Source: Pseudarthrobacter defluvii
GTDB taxonomy: Bacteria > Actinomycetota > Actinomycetes > Actinomycetales > Micrococcaceae
Assembly: GCF_030816725.1 (NCBI RefSeq)
Contig: NZ_JAUSYG010000001.1
Coordinates: 1,488,001-1,552,000 of the forward strand
Reading direction: 5' to 3'
DNA: 64,000 nucleotides
This document shows positions 51,301-58,683 of the stretch, one piece after another. The notes under the pieces are model-generated. The model saw only the letters and a list, made by a program, of their open reading frames with translations. It ran no database searches and was not told the DNA's origin. The position numbers were made by a program, and so were the translations under genes. Within the stretch, counting starts at the first letter, position 1; each line of letters starts with the position of its first letter.

Positions 51301-51472
51301 GCTGGAACAGGTGATGGATGCCCTTGAAGGGCTTCGCGACGGCGGCAGGGTAGTGGGACTGGTCAGCCACGTTGCCGAGATGAAACAGCGGATCGGCACC
51401 CAGCTGCAGGTCCTCAAGAGCCGGAACGGCTCCACGCTGAAGATCTCCGAAAGCCTGGACGCGCTCGTCTGA
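48347..51472 (+). CDS. sbcC: Exonuclease SbcC (Rad50-like ATPase)
   Basis: 1041-aa SMC-like ATPase partner of SbcD. Walker A GPTGAGKT at 35-42, a long Ala/Glu/Arg/Leu-rich coiled coil interrupted by the zinc hook CAVC at 548-551, ABC signature LSGGES at 940-945 and Walker B ending at Asp975 ('TLFVDEGFGSLD'). Intact throughout. GTG start overlaps the sbcD stop by 4 bp, so its translation is normally coupled to sbcD. Confidence 0.94.
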   Translation: MRIHHLRISGFGPFAGTEDIDFDRLSAHGLFLLNGPTGAGKTSVLDAICFALYGSVPGARQDGKRLRSDHAEPGQEPAVTCEFSAQGRRFEVSRSPAWEKPSARGKNGFTVQQAKTLLRERVGGAWVEKSARNDEAGAEIMTLLGMDREQFTRVVMLPQGDFAAFLRSKAADRLDLLQKLFGTQRFEAVEQELSRQAAAAREDVAVLSGQLALLASRAETEAAPLQLPEDDAPPADDVPRRLEWLQDSAARHLAELRDRAAAADVSSQDRRAEVEREAARHERHRKLQAAIDRQEAVEKGAAKQEELLSRLSRHRQAEVLQGQLQAMDSASAKVRSAAAAAESAMTLLRLAAGDEGELAGFAVETATDAADAPLESLASAGTTEAAADGGAARGGLPGAAAELGRLRSLLAVVEARLPDEDMLRDLRKRHSSMSEKQEELRRAVGTHGNSVSQLLAEREQLVAGMDQLESRSIDAALRRKEAAAAAELLDVVRQHAAAVQARDHVKLRHEDSRESLLEAKRRWLDVREERLANAASELAAKLVDGEPCAVCGSGHHPTPADAGSGGPGLAQEEEEAHAVYEAAEAAHALVAAELAKGEQTVAVLAGQGGNISEAEARAAADIALAAATDAEQAAAELRDRRQRLEALEAGIGRARAGLADAEAELSVVAASLAELAEQAASLDRNLAALRGGHRSLDRRLRALEEAVAVLAKAVEAQARLDAAALQAAEAQEHLERALPEAGFTTAQDAREQLLGATEAAALDVAIRGAQDEAARVSGLFESEDIVVAVAEAAEGFQMDEERLAGMRAVAAAAQNEAREADLAAGLAARCLASLKAIAAEYEDLAGSSREPAERARMLAGLADAASGRGENTYRMSLNSYVLAARLEQVALAASERLVAMSDGRYLLQHTDAKAARGAKSGLGLEVVDQWTGYRRDTSTLSGGESFMASLSLALGLADVVQQEAGGVEIETLFVDEGFGSLDEQSLEQVMDALEGLRDGGRVVGLVSHVAEMKQRIGTQLQVLKSRNGSTLKISESLDALV

Positions 51473-51508
51473 CCGGCGCCGATATACTGTATTGCGTTAC
51501 CGGGTTGC

Positions 51509-51543
51509 GCGCATCGGGAGGAGGGACGATGCGCACCTACTGA
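51509..51543 (+). promoter_or_regulatory. Four-codon leader ORF with SD in a hairpin loop before MFS gene
   Basis: gcgcatcg (51509-51516) and cgatgcgc (51527-51534) form a perfect 8-bp stem whose loop is ggaggaggga, an ideal Shine-Dalgarno sequence. It directs ATG CGC ACC TAC TGA (51529-51543; Met-Arg-Thr-Tyr), ending 12 nt before the MFS start codon. A TATACT at 51483 could be the -10 box. The layout suggests translational attenuation of the pump gene. Confidence 0.5.
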
Positions 51544-51555
51544 ACGAGCCCGGAA

Positions 51556-52875
51556 TTGACGCCCCAAACCACCCCTTCAAGAACCAGCGACGCCCCCGCC
51601 CCCCTCTCCGCCGTGAACCCGGTGGAAGAGGCAGCGCCAGGCCGTTTTTCGCGCCTCCCGCAGCTCGCAGGCCGGAGCTTCATTCCCCTGGGTCTCTTCG
51701 CCCGGCTGCCCCTGGCCATGCTGACCATGGGCACACTCACCCTGGTCACCTCGGTCAGCGGCTCGTTTGCCGCCGGCGGGACGGCCGCCGGCGCGGTGGG
51801 TATCGGCTCGGCGCTCGGTGCGCCGCTGCTGGGGTCCCTGGCGGACAGGAGGGGACAGCGGCCGGTCCTGCTGCTCTCCGCGGTACTCAATACCGTGGCC
51901 GTGCTCGCCCTGGTCCTCGCTGCGAACGCCACTGCGGAATCAGGGGACTTTCCGCTTGCTGTCCTGGCAGTTGCCCTCGCGGCAGGCGCCACCAGCCCAC
52001 AGGTTGGACCCCTGGCCCGGGTCAGGTGGATGTCCCTGACAGCCAACGGGCAAGGTGCCGCTCCGCCCTCCGATCCCGCCCGCGACCTCGATACCGCCCT
52101 CTCCTACGAGAGCACCGCGGATGAGGTGACCTTCGTCCTCGGGCCGGCCCTGGTGGGAATCCTGGCCAGCCTCGTTGCGCCCTGGCTTCCGCTGGCACTG
52201 GCCGCAGCCATGACCATCACGCTTGTCCCGGCCTTCGCTGTCCATCCCACCCACCTGTCGGTGCCGGCCTCCCGCCCTTCCAAGGGCAGGAAGAGCCACG
52301 GAGCAGGCGGCCCGGCAAAGCTGCCGTGGACGGTGGCCCTGCCCGTCTTTGCCATGGTGTGCATGGGCACATTCTTCGGCTCCACGCAGGCTGCCCTCAG
52401 CGCTTTCTCTGCCGGGCTGGCGAGGACCGAAATCGCGGGCCTGCTGTATGCCGTGATGGGCCTCAGCTCTGCAGCCGCTGCGCTCTCGGTCGCCTACTGG
52501 CCCCGCCGCGCCGGTCTCCCGCTGCGCTGGGTGCTCTGCGCCGTCGTGATGGCAGGGCTGTCCGTGCTGCTGCTGGTTCCGGCTTCGATGCCGATGATGG
52601 CGGCGGTCCTGCTGGTCCTTGGGCTGCCGGTGGGCCCGGTCATGGTTACCGTCTTCGCCGTGGGCGGGAAGTTGGCTCCCGCAGGCAGGCTTGGCACGGT
52701 GATGACGGCACTCGCCAGTGGAATTGTTGCCGGAACGGCTGTCGGGTCCTCCGTTGGGGGACAGTTGGCGCAGCTGCACGGGCACGGGGCCGCGTTTCTT
52801 GTCCCGGTTTGCGCCGCGCTGGCGCTGGCCCTGCTTGGTGCGGGAGCCGCCGTCGTGCTTCGCCCAAAGGCCTGA
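51556..52875 (+). CDS. Major facilitator superfamily transporter
   Basis: 439 aa, twelve predicted helices. The helix 2-3 loop motif is 'GSLADRRGQRPVLLLSAVLN' (variant of GxLaDrxGrkxxl). Probably a proton-driven exporter of small molecules; substrate unknown. The TTG at 51556 is the earliest codon in frame; a GTG at 51613 is an alternative. Preceded by a short leader ORF. Converges on the IclR regulator gene, 34 bp away. Confidence 0.85.
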   Translation: MTPQTTPSRTSDAPAPLSAVNPVEEAAPGRFSRLPQLAGRSFIPLGLFARLPLAMLTMGTLTLVTSVSGSFAAGGTAAGAVGIGSALGAPLLGSLADRRGQRPVLLLSAVLNTVAVLALVLAANATAESGDFPLAVLAVALAAGATSPQVGPLARVRWMSLTANGQGAAPPSDPARDLDTALSYESTADEVTFVLGPALVGILASLVAPWLPLALAAAMTITLVPAFAVHPTHLSVPASRPSKGRKSHGAGGPAKLPWTVALPVFAMVCMGTFFGSTQAALSAFSAGLARTEIAGLLYAVMGLSSAAAALSVAYWPRRAGLPLRWVLCAVVMAGLSVLLLVPASMPMMAAVLLVLGLPVGPVMVTVFAVGGKLAPAGRLGTVMTALASGIVAGTAVGSSVGGQLAQLHGHGAAFLVPVCAALALALLGAGAAVVLRPKA

Positions 52876-52909
52876 CCGCACACCTTCGGTGCTGGGCCTC
52901 TGCCTGCTG

Positions 52910-53644
52910 CTAGGTGAGCTGGCTCTCGATCCGCGCAGCGCTTCGGGCGATGGCGGCCCCCACCGCTTCCGGCTCGTGGGCGGAACGGATATAGACGACG
53001 GCGAGTGCGGCCGGACGCCCGCCAGGCACCCTGACCGGGGCCGCCAGTGAGGAGACTCCGGCGATGACCTCGTCGTGGCTGGCCGAGTAGCCCTTCCTCC
53101 GCGCTTCCTCCGCCTCGTGGCGGTAGGGGATCCCGGTGTCCAACCGGTCCCACTCCGCTTCGGTGAGGGCGGACTGGATGGCGATGCCGGGGGCACCGGC
53201 ATTGATGGGGTGGCGCGTGCCGGGGCGCTGGGCCACCGTGGCACCGGAGTGCCTCGGTTCGACTGTGACGAGCGTGATGCAGTCGTGGTGGTCCCAGACC
53301 GCTACAAAGGCGGTCATATCCAGTGAGTTTGCCAGCTGCGTGAGCTCTGGAAGGGCGGCGCTTTGGAGGCTGCGGGATACGCCGCGGGCCAGGACTGCCA
53401 GGCCCGGGCCCGGCTGGACCCGTCCCGCGTCGTCGCGCACCAGGAGGGAGTGGTCTTCCAGGGTGCGCAGGATCCGGTAGGCCACCGAACGGTGGACGCC
53501 CATCGCCTCGGCCAGCTCGGCGATGGTCAGCGGGCCGGGGGCGGCTGCAAGGATCTCGAGGGCACGGATGCCACGCGACAGGGTCTGGGAGGGCGAAGCC
53601 GGCGGCGCCGCTCCCGCCCGTGCTGCGGCCGCTGGGGGAGTCAT
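52910..53644 (-). CDS. IclR family transcriptional regulator
   Basis: 244 aa. N-terminal winged helix-turn-helix ('RGIRALEILAAAPGPLTIAE', 'LAEAMGVHRSVAYRILRTLE') and C-terminal effector domain ('MTAFVAVWDHHDCITLVTVE'). Divergent from the MHS-type transporter, with repeated half-sites in the gap, so it probably controls that gene. The ATG at 53644 is preferred over 53653 because a TAGGAT box lies 7 nt upstream. Confidence 0.9.
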   Translation of the reverse strand: MTPPAAAARAGAAPPASPSQTLSRGIRALEILAAAPGPLTIAELAEAMGVHRSVAYRILRTLEDHSLLVRDDAGRVQPGPGLAVLARGVSRSLQSAALPELTQLANSLDMTAFVAVWDHHDCITLVTVEPRHSGATVAQRPGTRHPINAGAPGIAIQSALTEAEWDRLDTGIPYRHEAEEARRKGYSASHDEVIAGVSSLAAPVRVPGGRPAALAVVYIRSAHEPEAVGAAIARSAARIESQLT

Positions 53645-53651
53645 GATGTCC

Positions 53652-53657
53652 ATCCTA
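53652..53657 (-). promoter_or_regulatory. -10 box of IclR gene, leaderless type
   Basis: TAGGAT on the minus strand, 7 nt before the ATG at 53644. Confidence 0.4.
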
Positions 53658-53702
53658 AGTTGCGGTCAGGCCTTGCCGTGACCCTTGTCTCATGTCAGCG
53701 TA

Positions 53703-53734
53703 AACGGTACTGTCCTGTATACGAACTTACCGTT
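53703..53734. promoter_or_regulatory. Candidate IclR operator (inverted repeat)
   Basis: aacggta (53703-53709) and taccgtt (53728-53734) form an inverted repeat with an 18-bp spacer. The right half is part of the longer direct repeat described at 53724-53839. Confidence 0.5.
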
Positions 53735-53839
53735 CAAATATAGAACTTCTCCTTTCGCGGTCGATCATCGCAAAAATCTCCCCACAGTTCGTGTTCCGGA
53801 TCACAGTTTCGTAGTACCCTACTAACTAACTGACCGTTC
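53724..53839. promoter_or_regulatory. Direct repeat half-sites between regulator and transporter
   Basis: aacttaccgttc (53724-53735) and aactgaccgttc (53828-53839) match at 11 of 12 bases, 104 bp apart. The second copy is followed by its own mirror (accg ttctgt cggt). A -10-like TACCCT (53815-53820) lies between them, inside the dyad gtag tacc ctac. Confidence 0.5.
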
Positions 53840-53898
53840 TGTCGGTAATTCTGAAGGCGTCCGGGTGGCATTGCTGCCCAATAAACAATGGAGTTTCA

Positions 53899-55233
53899 AT
53901 GACCACACCTTCCAAGGTGGATACCCTCGCTGGTCCCAGCAGCCGGCGGGAGGAACGCAAGGTCCTCGCCGGCACCCTGGTCGGCACCACTATCGAGTGG
54001 TACGACTTCTTTATCTTTGCCCAGCTGACCGCAACGCTGCTGTCACCGCTGTTCCTCGCACCGCTGAATGCCTCCAACCCGGGGCTGGCGCAGATCCTCT
54101 CCTTCGCCCTCATCGGCATCAGCTTCCTGTTCCGCCCGCTCGGCGCCGTGGTCGCCGGCCACCTCGGCGACCGCCTGGGCCGGAAGGCCATGCTGGTCTT
54201 CACGCTGGTGATGATGGGCGCGGCAACCGCCCTCATCGGCATGCTGCCCACCTACGCGCAGATCGGTGCCTGGGCCCCCGTGCTGCTGATCCTGCTGCGG
54301 GTCATCCAGGGCTTCTCCGCCGGCGGCGAATGGGGCGGCGCAGCCCTCATGGCCGTCGAGCACGCGCCAGTCAACCGCCGCGGCCTGTTCGGCGCCTACC
54401 CGCAGATCGGCGTTCCGGTGGGCATGATCCTGGCCACCGGCCTGCTGTTCTTCCTCAACACCAGCATGTCCAAGGAAGACTTCGCAGCCTGGGGCTGGCG
54501 CGTCCCGTTCCTGCTCTCCATCGTCCTGATCGTGGTGGGCTACCTGATCCGCCGCGCCGTGGCCGAGAGCCCGGTCTTCCAGGAAATGGCCCAGCGGAAG
54601 AAGGAGAGCAAGGCACCGCTCGGCGAACTGATCCGGAACCACAAGCTGCCGGTCCTGTACTCCACCCTGATCTTCATCGGCAACAACGCAGCAGGTTACC
54701 TGCTGATCGCGTTCTTCATCTCCTACGCCACCAAGACCCTGAAGATGCCCACCCCGCAGATCCTCCTGGCCACCACGCTGGCGTCCTTCGGCTGGCTGAT
54801 CTTCACCCTGGTGGGCGGCTGGCTGTCCGACCGCATTGGCCGCGTCAAGACCTTCCTGATCGGCTACGCCATCGTTTTCGCCTGGATGATCCCCATGTTT
54901 GCCCTGATCGACACCAAGGACATCATGCTCTACGGTGTCGCCCTGTTCGTCCTGACCATTGGCCTGGGCCTGTCCTACGGACCCATGTCCGCCATGTACG
55001 CGGAGATGTTCCCCGCAAACGTCCGCTACTCCGGCATTTCCATCGGGTACGCGTTCGGGGCCATCCTGGGCGGGGCCTTCGCGGCCACCATCGCCGAATC
55101 GCTCCTCCAGTCCACCAAATGGACGGGCTCGATCGGCATCTACATCATGATCCTCTGTGTCATCTCCGCCGTCGGCGTGGTACTGGCCAAGGAAACCAAG
55201 GGCCGGCCGCTGGGAGTCAGCAGCCACCACTGA
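53899..55233 (+). CDS. MFS transporter, metabolite:H+ symporter (MHS) type
   Basis: 444 aa, twelve helices. MHS marks: 'TLVGTTIEWYDFFIF' in helix 1, 'GHLGDRLGRKAMLVFTLVMM' and 'LRVIQGFSAGGEWGGAALM'. Relatives import shikimate, citrate, proline/betaine or aromatic acids with protons. Divergent from an IclR regulator, a family often controlling aromatic or short-chain acid use. GGAG 5 nt before the ATG. Confidence 0.92.
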   Translation: MTTPSKVDTLAGPSSRREERKVLAGTLVGTTIEWYDFFIFAQLTATLLSPLFLAPLNASNPGLAQILSFALIGISFLFRPLGAVVAGHLGDRLGRKAMLVFTLVMMGAATALIGMLPTYAQIGAWAPVLLILLRVIQGFSAGGEWGGAALMAVEHAPVNRRGLFGAYPQIGVPVGMILATGLLFFLNTSMSKEDFAAWGWRVPFLLSIVLIVVGYLIRRAVAESPVFQEMAQRKKESKAPLGELIRNHKLPVLYSTLIFIGNNAAGYLLIAFFISYATKTLKMPTPQILLATTLASFGWLIFTLVGGWLSDRIGRVKTFLIGYAIVFAWMIPMFALIDTKDIMLYGVALFVLTIGLGLSYGPMSAMYAEMFPANVRYSGISIGYAFGAILGGAFAATIAESLLQSTKWTGSIGIYIMILCVISAVGVVLAKETKGRPLGVSSHH

Positions 55234-55242
55234 TCCCACCGA

Positions 55243-55272
55243 GCAGGCCCGGACCGCGTGGTCCGGGCCTGC
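55243..55272. terminator. Intrinsic terminator after MHS transporter
   Basis: Perfect 13-bp stem gcaggcccggacc with a gcgt loop, followed by agtttgtc. Between converging genes. Confidence 0.85.
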
Positions 55273-55288
55273 AGTTTGTCCGGGAGGG

Positions 55289-55936
55289 TCAACCTTCCAG
55301 CAGACTGACCGCGTCGTCGTCGCTCAACTGCCCGAAGTGCCGGTAGTAGCTCCCCACGGCCCGGAACTTGCCGGGCAGCTGCAGGCAGAGCACCGCATCA
55401 CATACCCGCTCCAGCGATGCCTGGGCGTCGACCGAGCCCACGGGGGCTGCGGCCACCACCGCTGACGCGCCACTGTCCCGCATGGCCTCCACGGCGGCGC
55501 GCATCGTTGCGCCAGTGGCCAGGCCGTCATCCACCAGGACAACAGTCTTGCCCGTCACGTCCACGTTGGCTCCCGGGTAGAGTTCCGCCCGGCGGAGCAG
55601 CTCGGCCCGCTCGCGTTCTTCCACAATGGCCAGTGATTCCCGGCGCACACCATGTTCAAGCACCCGCTCCAGCAGCGGCTTGTTGATCAGCCGGACAGTC
55701 CGGCCGCGGGCAAGGGCCAGTGCACCGTACGCCGTTTCTTCGTGCCCGGGTATCCCCAGCTTCCGCACCAGGACGGTGCCCAGCGGCAGCTGCAGTGCCG
55801 TAGCTGCAGCCGCCGCGACAGGAATGCCACCGCGGGCCAGGCCCAGGACCACTGTGTCCGGGCGTTCCCGAAACCGGGCGAGGGCAGCGGCGAGTCGCTG
55901 GCCGGCCTCCGTCCGGTCGTCGAAACGCGTCCCCAT
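55289..55936 (-). CDS. Phosphoribosyltransferase family protein
   Basis: 215-aa type I PRTase fold. The PRPP loop is 'VVLVDDGLATGATMRAAVEA', and the N-terminal segment 'DTVVLGLARGGIPVAAAAA' is typical of the stress-associated stand-alone group often found next to alpha/beta hydrolases. Substrate unknown. Shine-Dalgarno gggagg 6 nt upstream. Confidence 0.85.
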   Translation of the reverse strand: MGTRFDDRTEAGQRLAAALARFRERPDTVVLGLARGGIPVAAAAATALQLPLGTVLVRKLGIPGHEETAYGALALARGRTVRLINKPLLERVLEHGVRRESLAIVEERERAELLRRAELYPGANVDVTGKTVVLVDDGLATGATMRAAVEAMRDSGASAVVAAAPVGSVDAQASLERVCDAVLCLQLPGKFRAVGSYYRHFGQLSDDDAVSLLEG

Positions 55937-56034
55937 ATGTCCCTCCCGGCGCTCTGTCCCTCGCAGCTGCGGCCCGCCGTCGGCGCACCGTCCCAGGGGC
56001 CGCTGCCGGTTTGCGGCGGCAGCCCCGGACGTGC

Positions 56035-56862
56035 CTAAACGGCCAGGAACGAAATGGCGGCCTGCTTGAAGGCCCTGCTGGTGATGGCGTTGGTGTGGTT
56101 CCTGCCCGGGAGGATCAACTGTTCAGCCGTGGAACCGGCGCCGCGGGCGAGGTCGGCCAGCTTGGGCAGGGTCGCGGCCCGTTCGTCCTTGTCCCCGGCC
56201 ACCAGGAGCATCGGGACATGGGGTACTGCCTCGGCAGGATCGTACGGCTCGGCCTTGATGGCCTCCACCAGGGAAAGGAGCGCGAAGATGTTGTTGCTGG
56301 GCAGCAGCAGCGCCATCTTGAGCAGCTGGGCGGTGGATTCGTCGTGGATCGGGCTGCCATCGGCGAGGTAGTCCTGGGCGGCGGTAAGGTCGAAGGCCGC
56401 CAGGGGATCCGAGTCATTGGGACCGCCGAGCACCACCCGGTGCACCAGTTCGGGCTGCGTAGCAGCGAATTCCCAGGCGAGCCGGGAGCCTAGGGAGTAG
56501 CCCACCACGTCCAGCCCGCTGGAAGGATCGCCGTCCTGCAAAGGGCGCGCACCGGCGTCGAACGCTGCCTGCAGCAGGTCCGCCCTGATCCGGCTGGGGG
56601 AGTAGGAGTCGCGGTCCTCGGGGGCGCCGCTGCGGCCGTGGCCCGGCAGGTCCACCGTGACTACCCGTCGTCCGGCCTCGAGCAGGGCCGAGACCCACCC
56701 CGTGTCCTCCCAGTTGAGCTTGGATGAGGAGGAAAATCCGTGCAACAGCAGGACCGGCCGGAGGCCGGCATCGGAGGCGGGTTCATGGACCGCCACGAAC
56801 AGCTGCGGGTCGGTGCCTTCAACGGTGTGCGACTGTTGCTGGCCGCTGTGCCTGCCGGTCAT
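56035..56862 (-). CDS. Alpha/beta hydrolase
   Basis: 275 aa. 'PVLLLHGFSSSSKLNWEDTG' (oxyanion loop HGF), 'VVTVDLPGHGRSG', nucleophile elbow 'VVGYSLGSRLAW', acid region 'MLLVAGDKDERA' and base 'LPGRNHTNAI'. Typical intracellular esterase/lipase fold. An open frame extends far upstream in antisense to the amino-acid permease but is non-homologous, so the ATG at 56862 is used. Confidence 0.85.
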   Translation of the reverse strand: MTGRHSGQQQSHTVEGTDPQLFVAVHEPASDAGLRPVLLLHGFSSSSKLNWEDTGWVSALLEAGRRVVTVDLPGHGRSGAPEDRDSYSPSRIRADLLQAAFDAGARPLQDGDPSSGLDVVGYSLGSRLAWEFAATQPELVHRVVLGGPNDSDPLAAFDLTAAQDYLADGSPIHDESTAQLLKMALLLPSNNIFALLSLVEAIKAEPYDPAEAVPHVPMLLVAGDKDERAATLPKLADLARGAGSTAEQLILPGRNHTNAITSRAFKQAAISFLAV

Positions 56863-56942
56863 GGTGTCAGTTCCCCAATCAGGTACGGCGCCTGGGCGGG
56901 CCCGGCGCATCGGTGCGTCTTCGTGGAAAGGTAGGCACCACT

Positions 56943-58337
56943 CTACCCGTTGGCAGGGCGCTTCCTGCCGGTCGCGCGGGCTGCGACGGCGCACGCCAGT
57001 GCGATCCCGCCGATCAGTGCAAAGGTGCTGAAAAGCTGGACGCGGCTGGCCTCCGCGCTGAAGCCGACGGCGAAGATGAGTCCCAGCAGGACCAGGCCCA
57101 GGACAGTCAGCCCGGGAAAGCCCTTCATCCGCAGGGGCAGCGCGATTCCGTCCCGGTCGGCCCGCCGCCGGAGGACCAGCTGGGACACCAGGGCGCTGCC
57201 CCAGACCACCAGGCACGTCGATCCCACCAGCTGGAACAGCGCGGGCAGGATCCGTCCGGGAAACAACAGCTCCAGGACCGTGGCCGCGAAGCCGAAGGCA
57301 ACGGATACCGCGACCGCGAGCAGCGGCGCACCGGCACGGTTGAGGCGCGTCAGGAACCGTGGCGCTTCGCCCCGCTGGGCCAGCGAGTACACCATGCGGG
57401 AGGCCCCGTAAAGGTTCGCGTTCAGGGCCGAGAGGAGGGCGACGACGGCCACCAGGGTGATCGCGGTGGACGTCCCGGGGATACGGGCGGCTTCCAGGAC
57501 TCCGGCGAAGGGGGAGGCAAGGCTCGCGGAGGTGGCGGGGAGGACGGCAGCGATAACGAAGACGGAGCCGATGTAGAACACCAGGATCCGCCACACCACG
57601 GTGCGGATCGCCTTGCCGACGCTGCGCTCCGGGTCCTCGGTTTCGGCTGCCGCCACCGAGACAATCTCCGTCCCGCCGAACGCGAAGATCACTACGAACA
57701 GGGCAGCAGCAACGCCACGCAGGCCATGGGGCGCGAAGTTGCCCGTGAGGTTTCCCGCTCCGGGGGAGGCGACGCCGGGCAGCAGGCCCAGGAGCAAGGC
57801 TGCACCGACTGCGAGGAACAGGACAATGACGGCCACCTTGAGGATGGCGAACCAAAACTCGAACTCACCGAAGTTCCGTACCCCTGCCAGGTTGATGCCG
57901 GTGAACACCACCATGAACAGCAGCGCCAGCGCCCAGACCGGGATCACCGGCCAGACGGAGAACAGCAGTCCGGCCGCGCCGAGTGCCTCGGCTGCAATCA
58001 CCACCACCAGCTGCAGCCACCACAGCCATCCGATAGTGGCGCCTGCCGTGCGTCCCAGTGCCCGCTGTGCGTAGACGGAGAACGCCCCGCTGGTGGGGTT
58101 TGCCGCGGCCATCTCGCCCAGTGCCCACATGACCAGGATGATCAGTGTTCCGGCCACGAGGTAGGAGATGAGGACTGCCGGCCCTGCCGCCTGGACTCCC
58201 GCGCCCGAACCCAGGAACAGGCCGGCCCCGATGGCACTGCCCAGCCCCATCATGGTGAGTTGTCGCGGCTTCATGCTGTGGCCGGCCGCGGCCTTTGGTG
58301 AGGTAGTCGATGGGGTGTTGGCAGACTTCATCGTCAT
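56943..58337 (-). CDS. Amino acid permease, APC superfamily (AAT type)
   Basis: 464 aa, twelve helices. 'GLGSAIGAGLFLGSGAGVQA' is the unwound helix-1 binding motif, followed by 'VMWALGEMAAANPTSGAFSV' and 'FAFGGTEIVSVAAAETEDPE'. Resembles GABA, D-serine/D-alanine/glycine or lysine permeases; substrate not determinable. Confidence 0.9.
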   Translation of the reverse strand: MTMKSANTPSTTSPKAAAGHSMKPRQLTMMGLGSAIGAGLFLGSGAGVQAAGPAVLISYLVAGTLIILVMWALGEMAAANPTSGAFSVYAQRALGRTAGATIGWLWWLQLVVVIAAEALGAAGLLFSVWPVIPVWALALLFMVVFTGINLAGVRNFGEFEFWFAILKVAVIVLFLAVGAALLLGLLPGVASPGAGNLTGNFAPHGLRGVAAALFVVIFAFGGTEIVSVAAAETEDPERSVGKAIRTVVWRILVFYIGSVFVIAAVLPATSASLASPFAGVLEAARIPGTSTAITLVAVVALLSALNANLYGASRMVYSLAQRGEAPRFLTRLNRAGAPLLAVAVSVAFGFAATVLELLFPGRILPALFQLVGSTCLVVWGSALVSQLVLRRRADRDGIALPLRMKGFPGLTVLGLVLLGLIFAVGFSAEASRVQLFSTFALIGGIALACAVAARATGRKRPANG

Positions 58338-58683
58338 GGGGCAGGTGCACCTTCTGGGGCTGGTTGGGTCCGGGTGCAGGGCGCCCGGGGGTCCTTTTGG
58401 GACCTATTGAATTTACCGCTTCCGGGGTGCGGCCCGGAAACGGGGCGTTGGAGCAGGCATTCCCGGATGAGCGCCATGCAGCAGGAGGTTGAACCCGGCG
58501 GGCCCGAGGCCGGGACGCCGGCCTGACGCCGCAACCCCGGTGTGGTGCTGCGCGGGAAGACCGGCGGGAAACATTTCTTTTCCTGGGCGGACAGCCGTAG
58601 AATTAGTTTTGGTCAATGTGACCATAACTAAGGACGACCGGCCTCCGGCCGGCAGTCGAGGATGACGGAGGGCGGTGGGACGG
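58338..58683 (+). promoter_or_regulatory. Upstream region of the NAD operon
   Basis: 346 bp between the divergent permease and nrtR. The left 250 bp show no gene I can support. The right part holds a TAGAAT box (58598-58603), the operator at 58603-58631 and the nrtR ribosome site ggaggg (58667-58672). Confidence 0.6.
58603..58631. promoter_or_regulatory. 29-bp palindromic operator of the nrtR-nadABC operon
   Basis: Left half ttagttttggtca and right half tgaccataactaa are complementary at 12 of 13 positions around a 3-nt centre. The dyad starts at the last base of a TAGAAT -10 box, so bound repressor would cover the transcription start. Position and symmetry suit autoregulation by NrtR. Confidence 0.8.

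Noticed and set aside
56863..57855. N-terminal extension of the 56035-56862 hydrolase frame
   Set aside because: It is antisense to the amino-acid permease and lacks hydrolase homology.
58467..58526. 19-codon ORF upstream of nrtR
   Set aside because: No good ribosome site, no conservation evidence; probably chance.
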